This document shows, piece after piece, positions 5,743 to 13,870 of a stretch of DNA of 14,503 nucleotides. This DNA is from Gemmatimonadota bacterium (GTDB lineage: Bacteria > Gemmatimonadota > Gemmatimonadetes > Gemmatimonadales > GWC2-71-9), in NCBI GenBank assembly GCA_003220955.1, contig QHTW01000064.1, forward strand, positions 4,055 to 18,557. Direction: 5' to 3'. The position numbers and the translations under genes were made by a program. The notes below the pieces were generated by a model. It saw only the letters and a list, made by a program, of their open reading frames with translations. It was not told where the DNA came from and ran no database searches. Every line of letters starts with the position of its first letter. The stretch's first letter is position 1.

Positions 5743-5780
5743 TTCGGGTCCCTCGATTCGAACCAAAACGGGACCAACCA

Positions 5781-5903
5781 ATGTCGATTTCCCACGTTCT
5801 GTTTCGACGTACTAGCAGCGAACGTTGGAACTCGCACCTTACACGGCCCGTTACGTTCAGGACTGTCCGGCCCGTTCACTTTCCTGGGAATTCTCGCGTA
5901 TGA
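5781..5903 (+). CDS. Possible 40-residue leader ORF overlapping the RND pump start
   Basis: ATG 5781 opens a 40-codon frame (MSISHVLFRRTSSERWNSHL onward) whose TGA (5901-5903) overlaps the RND pump ATG (5900-5902) as ATGA. GGGA (5770-5773) is a weak Shine-Dalgarno 7 bases upstream. The pump start has no convincing Shine-Dalgarno of its own, so coupling is plausible. The peptide is Arg/Ser/His-rich, not recognised and without a membrane segment. It may be a chance ORF. Confidence 0.25.
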   Translation: MSISHVLFRRTSSERWNSHLTRPVTFRTVRPVHFPGNSRV

Positions 5904-8900
5904 AACTCTCCGAAACCGCCATTCGACGTCCCGTCCTCGCCAGCATGTTCTCGGCCGCGCTGGTGCTGTTCGGGTTCATCGGCTACACGCGGCTGTCCGT
6001 GCGCGAGCTGCCCGACATCGATCCTCCGATCATTTCGGTCTCGACGGTGCTCCCCGGCGCGAACGCGCAGGTGGTGGAGACGGCGGTGACCGACGTGCTC
6101 GAGGAAGAGCTGTCGACGATCCAGGGGCTGCGCACGCTGAGCAGCGCGTCCGCGGAGCAGACCAGCAACATCACGCTGGAGTTTACGCTCGACCGTCCGG
6201 TGGACGTCGCGGCGCAGGACGTGCGCGACAAGGTGTCGCGCGTGCGGGGTCGCCTGCCGGTGGACGTGCTCGAGCCGGTGATCGCGAAACAGTCGGCCGA
6301 CGCCCAGCCATTCTTCTGGCTCGCGCTCTCCAGCGACAATTACGACCTGATGCAGCTCTCCGACATCGCGGATCGGTTCGTCAAGGCGCGACTCCAAAGC
6401 CTGCCGGGTGTGGGCAGCGCCCAGATCTTCGGTGAGCGGCGCTACTCGATGCGCGTCTGGGCGAAGCCCGAGGCGTTGTCGGCGCGCAGTCTGACGGTCC
6501 AGGACGTCGAAAACGCGATCGTCTCGCGCAACGTCGAGATCCCGGCGGGCCGCATCGAATCCACCCGCCGCGAGTTCTCGGTGCGCTCGCTGGGCGAGCT
6601 CAAGACGCCACAGGAATTCGGCGAAATGGTCGTGGCGAGCCAAGGCAGCCAGCTCATCAAGCTCAAGGACGTTGCGCGCGTCGAGCTCGGCCCGGAGGAC
6701 GACCGCTCGATCTTCCGCTACAACGGCTCTCCGTCCGTGGCCATCGGGGTGGTACGGCAGTCGAAGGCGAACCTCATCAATGTCGCGCGGAGCATTCGCG
6801 GGGAGCTCCCCGCCATCCAGGCGACGTTGCCGCTCGGCGTGAAGCTGCAGAGCGCGTACGACGGCTCCGTGTTCGTGACGCACTCGATCAACGACGCGCG
6901 CCTCACGTTGCTCATCGCCGCGATCCTCGTCGTGCTGATCATCTTCGTCTTTCTGCGAAACGTCCGGGCCACGATCATCCCCGGTCTTGCCATCCCGGCG
7001 TCGATCATCGCGACCTTTGCGATCATGTACTTCCTCGGTTTCTCGATCAACAACTTTACGCTGCTCGCGCTGACGATTGCGATCGGCATCGTGGTGGACG
7101 ACGCGATCATCGTGCTCGAGAACGCCTTCCGGCACCAGGAGGAGCTGCATGAACAGCCGGAGGAAGCAGCCGTGCGCGGGACGAACGAAATCGGGTTCGC
7201 GGTCATCGCGACCACGATCGCGCTGGTGGCGGTGTTCTCGCCGCTCGCGTTCCTGACGGGCACCGCGGGCCGGTTGTTGAGCGAGTTCGGCATCGCCGTC
7301 GCGGGTGCGGTCGTGATCTCGGGCTTCGTCGCGTTGACGCTCACACCAATGCTCTGCGCCAAGATCCTTCGGATGCAGCACCAACACGGCAAGGCCTTCG
7401 AGCTGTTCGAGCGCGGCTTCAATGCGCTGTCGGAACGGTATTCACAGCTGCTGCGGCGCGCCGTCGATCACCGCGTTGCCGTCCTGCTCGGGACGCTGGC
7501 GGTCGTCGCCGTCTCCGTCTTTGCGTTTCTGATTTTCCCGCCGACGCGGCTCCAAAACGAGCTGATCCCGGAAGACGATCGCGGCTTTTTCCTGGTCGTG
7601 GTCCGGGGACCGGAAGGCGCGTCGCTGCCGTACACCGACAGCTACGTGCGCCAGGTGGAACAAATCATCGGGCGCACGCCCGACGTGAACGGGTACTTCA
7701 CGATCATCGGCGGATTCGCGGGTGGCGTGAACAGCGCATTCATCGGCGTGATCCTGAAGGATTGGGGCGACCGTCACACCAGCGTCCAGCAGATGATCGG
7801 CGGGCTGTTTCCCCAGCTCATGGGGATCTCGGGAGTCCTGGCATTTCCCTACGCGCCCGGTGCGATCGGCTTCTCGCAGCCCATCCAGTACGTCGTGCAG
7901 AATCCGGATTTCGCGAAACTCGGCGACATCATGGGACCGTTCGTCGGTCGGGTCTCCCAAATCAAGGGGCTCGCCAACGTCCAGACCGACTTGTTTGTGA
8001 ACAAGCCGGAGCTGCGGGTGACGTTCGATCGCGATCGCGCTGAGGATTTGGGCGTGCCCGTCCGGGACGTGGCGGGCGCCCTGCAGACGTTCCTCGGCGG
8101 CCGCCGGGTCAGCACGTTCACGCGGAACGACAAGCTCTATTACGTGATGGTGCAGCTCGATCCCAAGGATCGTGCGACGCCGAGCGACATGCGCGGGATT
8201 TATTTGCGAGGGAAGAGCGGGCAGCTGGTTCAGCTCGACGCCCTGGCAAACGTGAAGGAAGGGGTGGGCGCGCGACAGATCAACCACTTCAACCGGGTGC
8301 CGGCCTTCACCTTGTCGGCTTCGCTCCTGCCGGGGTTGGCGCAGGGTGAAGCGCTCGATTCGATCGATGCGGTCGCGAGGCAACTCCTGCCGCCCGGGAC
8401 CACAACGGCGCTCGCCGGAGAATCACGCGAGTACAAGGAGAGCGGGAGCGCCATCTACTTTGCGTTCGTGATCGCGCTCATCGTCGTGTTCATGGTGCTC
8501 GCCTCGCAGTTCGAATCGCTGCTGCACCCCTGGACGGTGCTCCTGGCCGTTCCGCTCGCCGTCACCGGTGCGCTGGCGACGCTGAAGTTCGCGGCGATCA
8601 TCCATCGGTCGGGCGCGACCATGAACCTGTACAGCCAAATCGGGATGATTCTCCTCATCGGACTGGTCTGTAAGAACTCGATTCTGCTCGTCGAGTACAC
8701 GAACCAGCTCAGGGAGAAAGGCCTCGACACCGTCGCCGCCGTCCTCGAGGCGGGGCGGATCCGGCTGCGCCCGATTCTCATGACCTCCGTCGCGACGATC
8801 ATGGGCGCGGTCCCGGTCGCCTGGGGCGTCGGCGCGGGCTCCGCGTCGCGCAAGCCGCTGGGCTACGCGATCGTCGGCGGCGTGTTCTTCTCTACGGCGC

Positions 8901-9016
8901 TCACGCTGTTCGTCGTGCCGGTCGCGTACCTGGTCCTGCCGTCGGTGATCGCGTGGCTCGTCGGGCGCGCCAGGGTCCGTCAGCGCGAGCCGGTGCCGGC
9001 AGAGGGGAGCGACTGA
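5900..9016 (+). CDS. RND multidrug efflux pump, inner-membrane permease (AcrB/MexB superfamily, HAE1-like)
   Basis: The 1038-residue protein has the usual RND length and topology: TM1 at about residues 10-30 (PVLASMFSAALVLFGFIGYT), a large periplasmic loop, TM2-TM6, a central linker, then a second half repeating this plan. Proton-relay residues are visible: the Asp pair D400-D401 in GIVVDDAIIVLEN (TM4) and K925 in GLVCKNSILLVEY (TM10). ELIPEDDRGFF and GPEGASLPY are typical porter-domain sequences. It exports substrates by proton antiport, together with the outer-membrane factor and fusion protein encoded next. The Asp-pair type suggests hydrophobic or amphiphilic compounds over metals, but the substrate is not readable. 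ATG 5900 (MKLSETAIRRP) is chosen because the family begins just before TM1; the upstream in-frame ATG at 5825 adds an unrelated 25 residues. Its stop overlaps the next ATG (TGATG). Confidence 0.95.
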   Translation: MKLSETAIRRPVLASMFSAALVLFGFIGYTRLSVRELPDIDPPIISVSTVLPGANAQVVETAVTDVLEEELSTIQGLRTLSSASAEQTSNITLEFTLDRPVDVAAQDVRDKVSRVRGRLPVDVLEPVIAKQSADAQPFFWLALSSDNYDLMQLSDIADRFVKARLQSLPGVGSAQIFGERRYSMRVWAKPEALSARSLTVQDVENAIVSRNVEIPAGRIESTRREFSVRSLGELKTPQEFGEMVVASQGSQLIKLKDVARVELGPEDDRSIFRYNGSPSVAIGVVRQSKANLINVARSIRGELPAIQATLPLGVKLQSAYDGSVFVTHSINDARLTLLIAAILVVLIIFVFLRNVRATIIPGLAIPASIIATFAIMYFLGFSINNFTLLALTIAIGIVVDDAIIVLENAFRHQEELHEQPEEAAVRGTNEIGFAVIATTIALVAVFSPLAFLTGTAGRLLSEFGIAVAGAVVISGFVALTLTPMLCAKILRMQHQHGKAFELFERGFNALSERYSQLLRRAVDHRVAVLLGTLAVVAVSVFAFLIFPPTRLQNELIPEDDRGFFLVVVRGPEGASLPYTDSYVRQVEQIIGRTPDVNGYFTIIGGFAGGVNSAFIGVILKDWGDRHTSVQQMIGGLFPQLMGISGVLAFPYAPGAIGFSQPIQYVVQNPDFAKLGDIMGPFVGRVSQIKGLANVQTDLFVNKPELRVTFDRDRAEDLGVPVRDVAGALQTFLGGRRVSTFTRNDKLYYVMVQLDPKDRATPSDMRGIYLRGKSGQLVQLDALANVKEGVGARQINHFNRVPAFTLSASLLPGLAQGEALDSIDAVARQLLPPGTTTALAGESREYKESGSAIYFAFVIALIVVFMVLASQFESLLHPWTVLLAVPLAVTGALATLKFAAIIHRSGATMNLYSQIGMILLIGLVCKNSILLVEYTNQLREKGLDTVAAVLEAGRIRLRPILMTSVATIMGAVPVAWGVGAGSASRKPLGYAIVGGVFFSTALTLFVVPVAYLVLPSVIAWLVGRARVRQREPVPAEGSD

Positions 9017-10311
9017 TGCTGGCGTTGTTACTCGCGCTGCAGGGACCCGCAGCGCCGGCCGCGGTCGCGATCGACACGCTGCCACAGGTCACGTTGCGTG
9101 AGGCGCTGCAGCGCGCCGCGCAGCTCGACCCGAACTACGTCTCGGCGCTCGGCCAGGTCGACAACGCCGTGTGGGCGCGGCGCAGCGCGTTCTCCGTGTT
9201 CATCCTGCCCTCCATCTCACTCGCGACGACGGCGACGCGGAATAATCCGCCGTTCTTCAACTTCGGGACGCTGCGCCCGGAGAAGTACGCGGTGCAGGGG
9301 TCGATCACGGCCTCGTACGATCTGTTCCTCGGCGGCCAGAAGTTTGCCGAGCTGTCGCGCTCGGGCGCGGCGCTCGAGAGCGCGCACGCGGGCGAGCTCA
9401 TCCAACGCTTCACGACCGCATTCCTGACCGAGTCCGACTATTACGACGTCTTGGCCAATGCGGAGCTCGATCGGGTCGCGCGTGACAGGCTGCGGCGCGC
9501 GCGGGAGCAGCTCGCGGTCGCGCGGGCCAAGGTGTCTTCGGGTGCCGCGGTCCAGACCGATTCCCTCAATCTGCGCCTGGAGCTGACGCGAGCTCAAATC
9601 GCGCAGCTGCAACAGGCCTCCAAGCTGCGAGTCGCCCGCCTGCAGCTCGGCCGCCGCATCGGCGCGGCAGGCCCGGTCGATGCCGCTCCGCTCGATTCCA
9701 CGCTCGCTCCGGCGCTGCCGGTTTCGCTGGCGGATGCCATTACCCAGGCTGCAGCGCAGGGGCCGGAGTACCGGCGCGTCGCGGCGGACGAGCGCGCCGC
9801 CGCCGCCACCTACCGGTCGCGACTTGGCAACTACCTGCCCCATGCCACGCTGTCGTGGACGGGAGTGGGGTTCGACAACAAGTTCCTTCCGTCAGGCGCG
9901 AAGTTCACGCAGTTGTCGCTCGCGATTTCGTTTCCGCTGTGGGACAACATGCGGCGCGAGTTGTCGCTGTCGCAGGCCCGCGTGAGCCGGGATGTCGCTC
10001 GCGCGATCCGCGACGACATGCAGCGGGCCGTGCAGCACGACGTCACCGCGGCGTACGACGCGTATGAGACGACGCGCACGTCCGTTGGGCTGTCCGCCGA
10101 GGCTTTGGCGGCTGCGCGCGAGAGCTTCCGCATTCAGCAAACCCGTTACCAGAGTGGGGCGACGACGATTCTCGACCTGGTCGACGCCGAAGTGAACCTG
10201 TCCCAGGCCGAGGCGGACTATGTGGCAGCGCGCTACGGCACGCGACTCGCGCTCGCCGGCCTCGAGACCATTCTGGGCAAAAGACTCTTTACCGATAAGG
10301 AACCACAGTGA
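9016..10311 (+). CDS. TolC-family outer-membrane efflux protein
   Basis: The 431-residue product starts at ATG 9016, preceded by GGGGAG (9004-9009), and overlaps the RND stop by one base (TGATG). A short hydrophobic N-terminus (MLALLLALQGPAAPAAVA) acts as signal peptide. Two OEP repeats follow: the first begins VTLREALQRAAQLDPNYVSA, the second VSLADAITQAAAQGPEYRRV. Both carry long alpha-helical coiled segments (RLRRAREQLAVARAKVSSGA; ESFRIQQTRYQSGATTILDL). It ends with VDAEVNLSQAEADYVAARYG and LAGLETILGK, typical of the family. It forms the trimeric outer-membrane and periplasmic exit duct for the RND pump. Lying between pump and fusion-protein genes is less common than the usual fusion-pump-duct order. 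The frame 8953-9015 upstream is only the pump tail in another frame. Confidence 0.93.
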   Translation: MLALLLALQGPAAPAAVAIDTLPQVTLREALQRAAQLDPNYVSALGQVDNAVWARRSAFSVFILPSISLATTATRNNPPFFNFGTLRPEKYAVQGSITASYDLFLGGQKFAELSRSGAALESAHAGELIQRFTTAFLTESDYYDVLANAELDRVARDRLRRAREQLAVARAKVSSGAAVQTDSLNLRLELTRAQIAQLQQASKLRVARLQLGRRIGAAGPVDAAPLDSTLAPALPVSLADAITQAAAQGPEYRRVAADERAAAATYRSRLGNYLPHATLSWTGVGFDNKFLPSGAKFTQLSLAISFPLWDNMRRELSLSQARVSRDVARAIRDDMQRAVQHDVTAAYDAYETTRTSVGLSAEALAAARESFRIQQTRYQSGATTILDLVDAEVNLSQAEADYVAARYGTRLALAGLETILGKRLFTDKEPQ

Positions 10312-11456
10312 TGTCGTACCGCGCCCTTGCTGTTCTGCTCCTGCTCGCGGCACCCGCTGCCTGCAAAAAGGCCAAATCCGCGGCTGGTGGAGGCCCCGGT
10401 GGCCCCGGCGGCTTCGCCATGCCCGTCGAAGTCGCTGCCGCCATCCGCGACACGGTCGTCGACGCGATCGCCGCGACCGGCCAAATCGAAGCGATCCAGT
10501 CGATCGAGCTGCGGCCCGAAGTCTCGGGCCGCATCACCGACATCTTGGTGCGGGAAGGGCAGCTGGTCGGCGACAGCACCCCCCTGTTCAAGGTAGATGA
10601 CGCCGAGCTGAAGGCGCAGGCCGCGCAGGCCGATGCGGAGCGCCAGCTCGCGCGCCAGGCGCTGGAGCGGACCAAGCAGCTGATCGCCCAGAGGGCGTCG
10701 TCGGCCTCGGATCTCGAGCAGGCGGAGGCGAAATCGCGCGGCGCCGCCGCCAACTACGATCTGCTGAAGACGAGGCTCGACCGCACCGTGGTGCGCGCGC
10801 CGTTCGGCGGCGTGGTCGGCCGGCGCCTCGTGAGCATCGGGACGTACGTGTCGCCGCAGACGCCGCTCATCACGCTACAATCGGTCAATCCGCAGTACGC
10901 GTCCTTCGACGTGCCGGAGCGGTACGCCGACCAGCTGCGCCGCGGCCAACTGGTGAGCTTCCAGGTTGCCGCGCTGCCGGGGAAGAATTTCTCCGGGGAG
11001 GTCGTGTTCGTGGACCCGGTGGTCGCGCTGCCCGGCCGGACGATTCTCATCAAGGCGCGCGTGCCGAACAGCGAGCACCAGCTCCAGGCGGGGATGTTCA
11101 TCGAGGCGCGGCTCGCGACCGACCTTCGGCCCAATGCCGTCGTCGTGCCCGAGGACGCGCTGCTCCCGATGCAGGGCGCGACGTTCGTCTGGGTGGTGAA
11201 GGACGGCAAAGCCAATCAGCGCCAGGTGACGGTCGGCGTTCGGACCGCCGGCTGGGCTGAGGTCCAGAGTGGCGTGGAAGCCGGGGACCAGGTGGTTGTC
11301 GGCGGACTGGAGCGGCTGTTCCCGAACGCGCCCGTCATGGCGCGCGTCGTCGAGCGGCACCGCGGCGTGCCGACGGGACAGGAGTCGACCGCCGCGACGA
11401 CACGGCCGGCCGGCGGGAGCGCCGCGCCAGCCGGGAAGGACTCAACGAAGCACTAG
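10311..11456 (+). CDS. RND periplasmic membrane-fusion protein (AcrA/HlyD type), probable lipoprotein
   Basis: The 381-residue product starts at ATG 10311, overlapping the TolC-family stop as TGATG; a GTG three bases earlier is possible. AAGGAA (10297-10302) is the Shine-Dalgarno, 8 bases away. The signal sequence ends LLLAAPAAC with Cys18 followed by KKAKS, a plausible but not perfect lipobox (Pro at -3). A Gly/Pro spacer precedes the lipoyl-like half motifs IELRPEVSGRITDILVREGQ and TVVRAPFGGVVGRRLVSIGT, which flank an alpha-hairpin with Ala/Gln/Glu-rich heptads (about residues 100-150). A beta-barrel and a membrane-proximal domain follow (NAVVVPEDALLPMQG, VGGLERLFPNAPV). It joins pump and duct in the periplasm. 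The C-terminal tail is low-complexity. Its TAG (11454-11456) overlaps the stop of the convergent DUF2723 gene. Confidence 0.94.
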   Translation: MSYRALAVLLLLAAPAACKKAKSAAGGGPGGPGGFAMPVEVAAAIRDTVVDAIAATGQIEAIQSIELRPEVSGRITDILVREGQLVGDSTPLFKVDDAELKAQAAQADAERQLARQALERTKQLIAQRASSASDLEQAEAKSRGAAANYDLLKTRLDRTVVRAPFGGVVGRRLVSIGTYVSPQTPLITLQSVNPQYASFDVPERYADQLRRGQLVSFQVAALPGKNFSGEVVFVDPVVALPGRTILIKARVPNSEHQLQAGMFIEARLATDLRPNAVVVPEDALLPMQGATFVWVVKDGKANQRQVTVGVRTAGWAEVQSGVEAGDQVVVGGLERLFPNAPVMARVVERHRGVPTGQESTAATTRPAGGSAAPAGKDSTKH

Positions 11457-13858
11457 CGGACCGGCCGCTCCGGCAGCGGCTGCAGCGTCGTCTCGGTGTT
11501 GCGGAAGATCGCCTGCGCGATCTGCTGCGCACGCGCCGAGAACGGGCTATTCGAGGCCTGGAGCTCCTGCGCCATCGTATAGTACGTCAGACCGTACAGC
11601 TGCAGGATTCCTTCCGACGGCTTGTCCAGCCACCCCAGCGGGCGGGGTCGCGCCGCCTCGTCCGCGTGATACACGTCGAACAGCAGCTTCGTCGTGCGCG
11701 GCAGGTTCACGTAGCCGAGCGACTGCACCGCCTTGATGCTGTCGGACGGCACGAGCTCCTTGGTCCGCAGCACGCGCGCGAAGCCCTGGCCTTCCAGATG
11801 CCCCGTGAAGCCGAATTGATCCGCGTACAGGCCGACGGTGCGTGAAAAGTAAATCGGCCGTTTGCCGAGCTGATCCTTGATCACCTGGAGCACGATGACG
11901 TCGGCGCGCTCGACGTACGGCCGGCCGAGCATCTGCGGATCGAGGGTGACGCGGATCGTGTCGGCGCCGCTGCCGAGCCTCACATCGCGCTTCGATTCCA
12001 ACATGTAGAACTGCTCGAGCGCGGCCAGCTGCTGGTCGCTGAAGCTCATCAGCTTGCCGGTCGGCATCGGCCACTGCCGGCCGCGATAGATCGCCGGGGC
12101 ATTGGTCGAATCGAACGCCGTGAGGGGACGGCGCTGCAGCTGGCGCACGTACCAGTCGGTGTTCGCCAGCGACAGGTTGACGATCGTCACGTCTTTGCGA
12201 ATCCCCTCGACCTCCTGCGCGTACCACAGCGGGAAGGTGTCGTTGTCGCCGGCCGTCACCAGCACTCCGTAGGGCTCGACCGACTGCAGCAGGTCGTAGG
12301 CAAAATCGCGAGCCAGCCGCTCGTTCTTGCGCGAGGCGGCGTGCCGGTTGCCGATGAGCGGGATCAACGCCAGCGCCAGCAGTGGCGTGCCGTAGAGCCA
12401 GCGGCGCGCCTCGTTCGGCTGGCGCTCGCGGAACCACTCGCCCACCCATTCGATACCGGCCGCGAGTCCCATCGCGACCCAAATGCCCCACAGCGCGAAC
12501 GACACCAGGAAGAAGTAGTCGCGCTGGCGCACCTCGTGCGCCGCCAGCGGCTCCCCGGGGTGGAGCGAGTAGCCGTACTTGAAGTTGAGATAGAAGACGA
12601 GCGCGAACGTGAACGTGAACATGAGCAGCGTCATCGCGATGGCGGTGCGCCGGTCCGCGCGCCAGTGGCGGATCGCTCCCGAGATGCCGAGGAACGCGAA
12701 CAGCACCGCCAGCACGCGCTGCACGCGGTCGGACCAGTCGTGCGCGAATTGCCAGCTGAAGTATTGCGCGTAGTTGACGAGTTGCGCCCAGTACAACGCG
12801 GCCGTATGGCCCGTGTTGCCGAAGCCCGGTCCCTGCGTCGGATTGTCGAAGATGGACGGCTTGCCGTACTGCTGGCGCGTGAGCACGGCCCACAGCGCCT
12901 CCCAGTTGGTCGGCTCCCCTTCGTTGATCGGCGGATGGAACGCGGCGCGAATCGGCAGGAACGTGTAGACGGACACGCCGACGATCGCCACGAGCAGCGC
13001 GGCGACGGCGAACGAGACGTTGCCGGCGAGGATGGCGTAGACGAGGGCGGCGACGAACAACACCCCGGCGACGGCAATGGGCCCCCAGCCCTCGAGGCCG
13101 AGTGACAGCAGCAGGCCCCAGACCGTGGTGAACACCAAGAACTGCGACCACTCGACGCTGCGCTCCCCATCCGACACCGGCCGGTTCTTCTTGAGTGGCG
13201 GATACAGCAGGATCATCACCACGGGGCCGACCAGCACGCCCATCATGTGATTCGTGGCGGTGAGCGCGAGGAGATAAATGATCAGCAGCAGGTGGTGATC
13301 GTGCGCTTCGCCGGCCGGCTGATCGTCCCAGCGGACGATCAGCCACAGAATCAGCGCGATGGACAGCAGGCTGAGCGTGTAAACCTTTTCATTGACGACC
13401 GATTGGTTCCACACCGTGAACGCGGTGGCGGAGACGAACGCGCCGGCGAGCGCGGCAAGGCGCCTGGGCCACAGGGCGGGAACGAACGATCGCAGCCAGC
13501 GCTCGGCGACGAGGAACCAGCAGCCGGCGGAGACCGCGCTCGTGACGGCCGCGAAGAGATTGATGCGCGCCGCGTACCCTGCCGCGAACGGCAGCAATCC
13601 GAACGCGTGTGCGATCAGCACAAACAGCGGATTCCCCGGCGGATGGGGAATGCCGAGTGTGTACGCGGCGGCGATGTACTCCGATGTGTCCCAGAACTGG
13701 GTCGTCGGGGCGAGTGTGAGGACGTAGAGGATCAATGCGCCGAGGGAAACACACCCCGCCATCAGGTAGGGTGGTTTAACGGCGGTTGACGGCGTGCTGA
13801 CGGGGTAGTCGGCTTGCCGTGGCGTGGCTGCGGCGCGATTGGGATACGTGGTCGTCAT
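11453..13858 (-). CDS. DUF2723 (TMEM260-like) multi-pass GT-C type membrane protein
   Basis: The 801-residue protein has a disordered N-terminus (about 1-30), then roughly a dozen hydrophobic helices to about residue 500, and a soluble C-terminal region. The family signature is FWDTSEYIAAAYTLGIPHPPGNPLF, with D57 and E60 in the first extramembrane loop and HPPGNP at 72-77. This acidic loop resembles the catalytic loop of GT-C glycosyltransferases that use lipid-linked sugars. The eukaryotic relative TMEM260 is a protein O-mannosyltransferase; bacterial members are mostly uncharacterised, so glycosyl transfer in the periplasm is inference. The C-terminal part contains GVLVTAGDNDTFPLWYAQEV, also typical. 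ATG 13858 follows the purH stop by 12 bases, with no Shine-Dalgarno; TAGATT 9 bases before the ATG could be a -10 for a near-leaderless message. The stop shares CTAG with the efflux fusion gene. Confidence 0.9.
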   Translation of the reverse strand: MTTTYPNRAAATPRQADYPVSTPSTAVKPPYLMAGCVSLGALILYVLTLAPTTQFWDTSEYIAAAYTLGIPHPPGNPLFVLIAHAFGLLPFAAGYAARINLFAAVTSAVSAGCWFLVAERWLRSFVPALWPRRLAALAGAFVSATAFTVWNQSVVNEKVYTLSLLSIALILWLIVRWDDQPAGEAHDHHLLLIIYLLALTATNHMMGVLVGPVVMILLYPPLKKNRPVSDGERSVEWSQFLVFTTVWGLLLSLGLEGWGPIAVAGVLFVAALVYAILAGNVSFAVAALLVAIVGVSVYTFLPIRAAFHPPINEGEPTNWEALWAVLTRQQYGKPSIFDNPTQGPGFGNTGHTAALYWAQLVNYAQYFSWQFAHDWSDRVQRVLAVLFAFLGISGAIRHWRADRRTAIAMTLLMFTFTFALVFYLNFKYGYSLHPGEPLAAHEVRQRDYFFLVSFALWGIWVAMGLAAGIEWVGEWFRERQPNEARRWLYGTPLLALALIPLIGNRHAASRKNERLARDFAYDLLQSVEPYGVLVTAGDNDTFPLWYAQEVEGIRKDVTIVNLSLANTDWYVRQLQRRPLTAFDSTNAPAIYRGRQWPMPTGKLMSFSDQQLAALEQFYMLESKRDVRLGSGADTIRVTLDPQMLGRPYVERADVIVLQVIKDQLGKRPIYFSRTVGLYADQFGFTGHLEGQGFARVLRTKELVPSDSIKAVQSLGYVNLPRTTKLLFDVYHADEAARPRPLGWLDKPSEGILQLYGLTYYTMAQELQASNSPFSARAQQIAQAIFRNTETTLQPLPERPVR

Positions 13859-13870
13859 AGGCCCAATAAT

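Noticed and set aside
5753..5775. GATTCGAACC resembling a tRNA T-loop upstream of the efflux operon
   Set aside because: The flanking bases do not form a T stem and no acceptor, D or anticodon arm is present; TTCGAA palindromes are easily found by chance.
5876..9085. Long minus-strand open frames (503, 313 and 220 codons) opposite the RND pump gene
   Set aside because: Their products are rich in Arg, Asp and His without domains, as expected for the antisense of a high-GC gene; the plus strand encodes a complete RND pump.
12341..13789. Plus-strand frames (254 and 180 codons) opposite the DUF2723 gene
   Set aside because: They are low-complexity Arg/Glu/Gln-rich shadows of a well-supported membrane protein.
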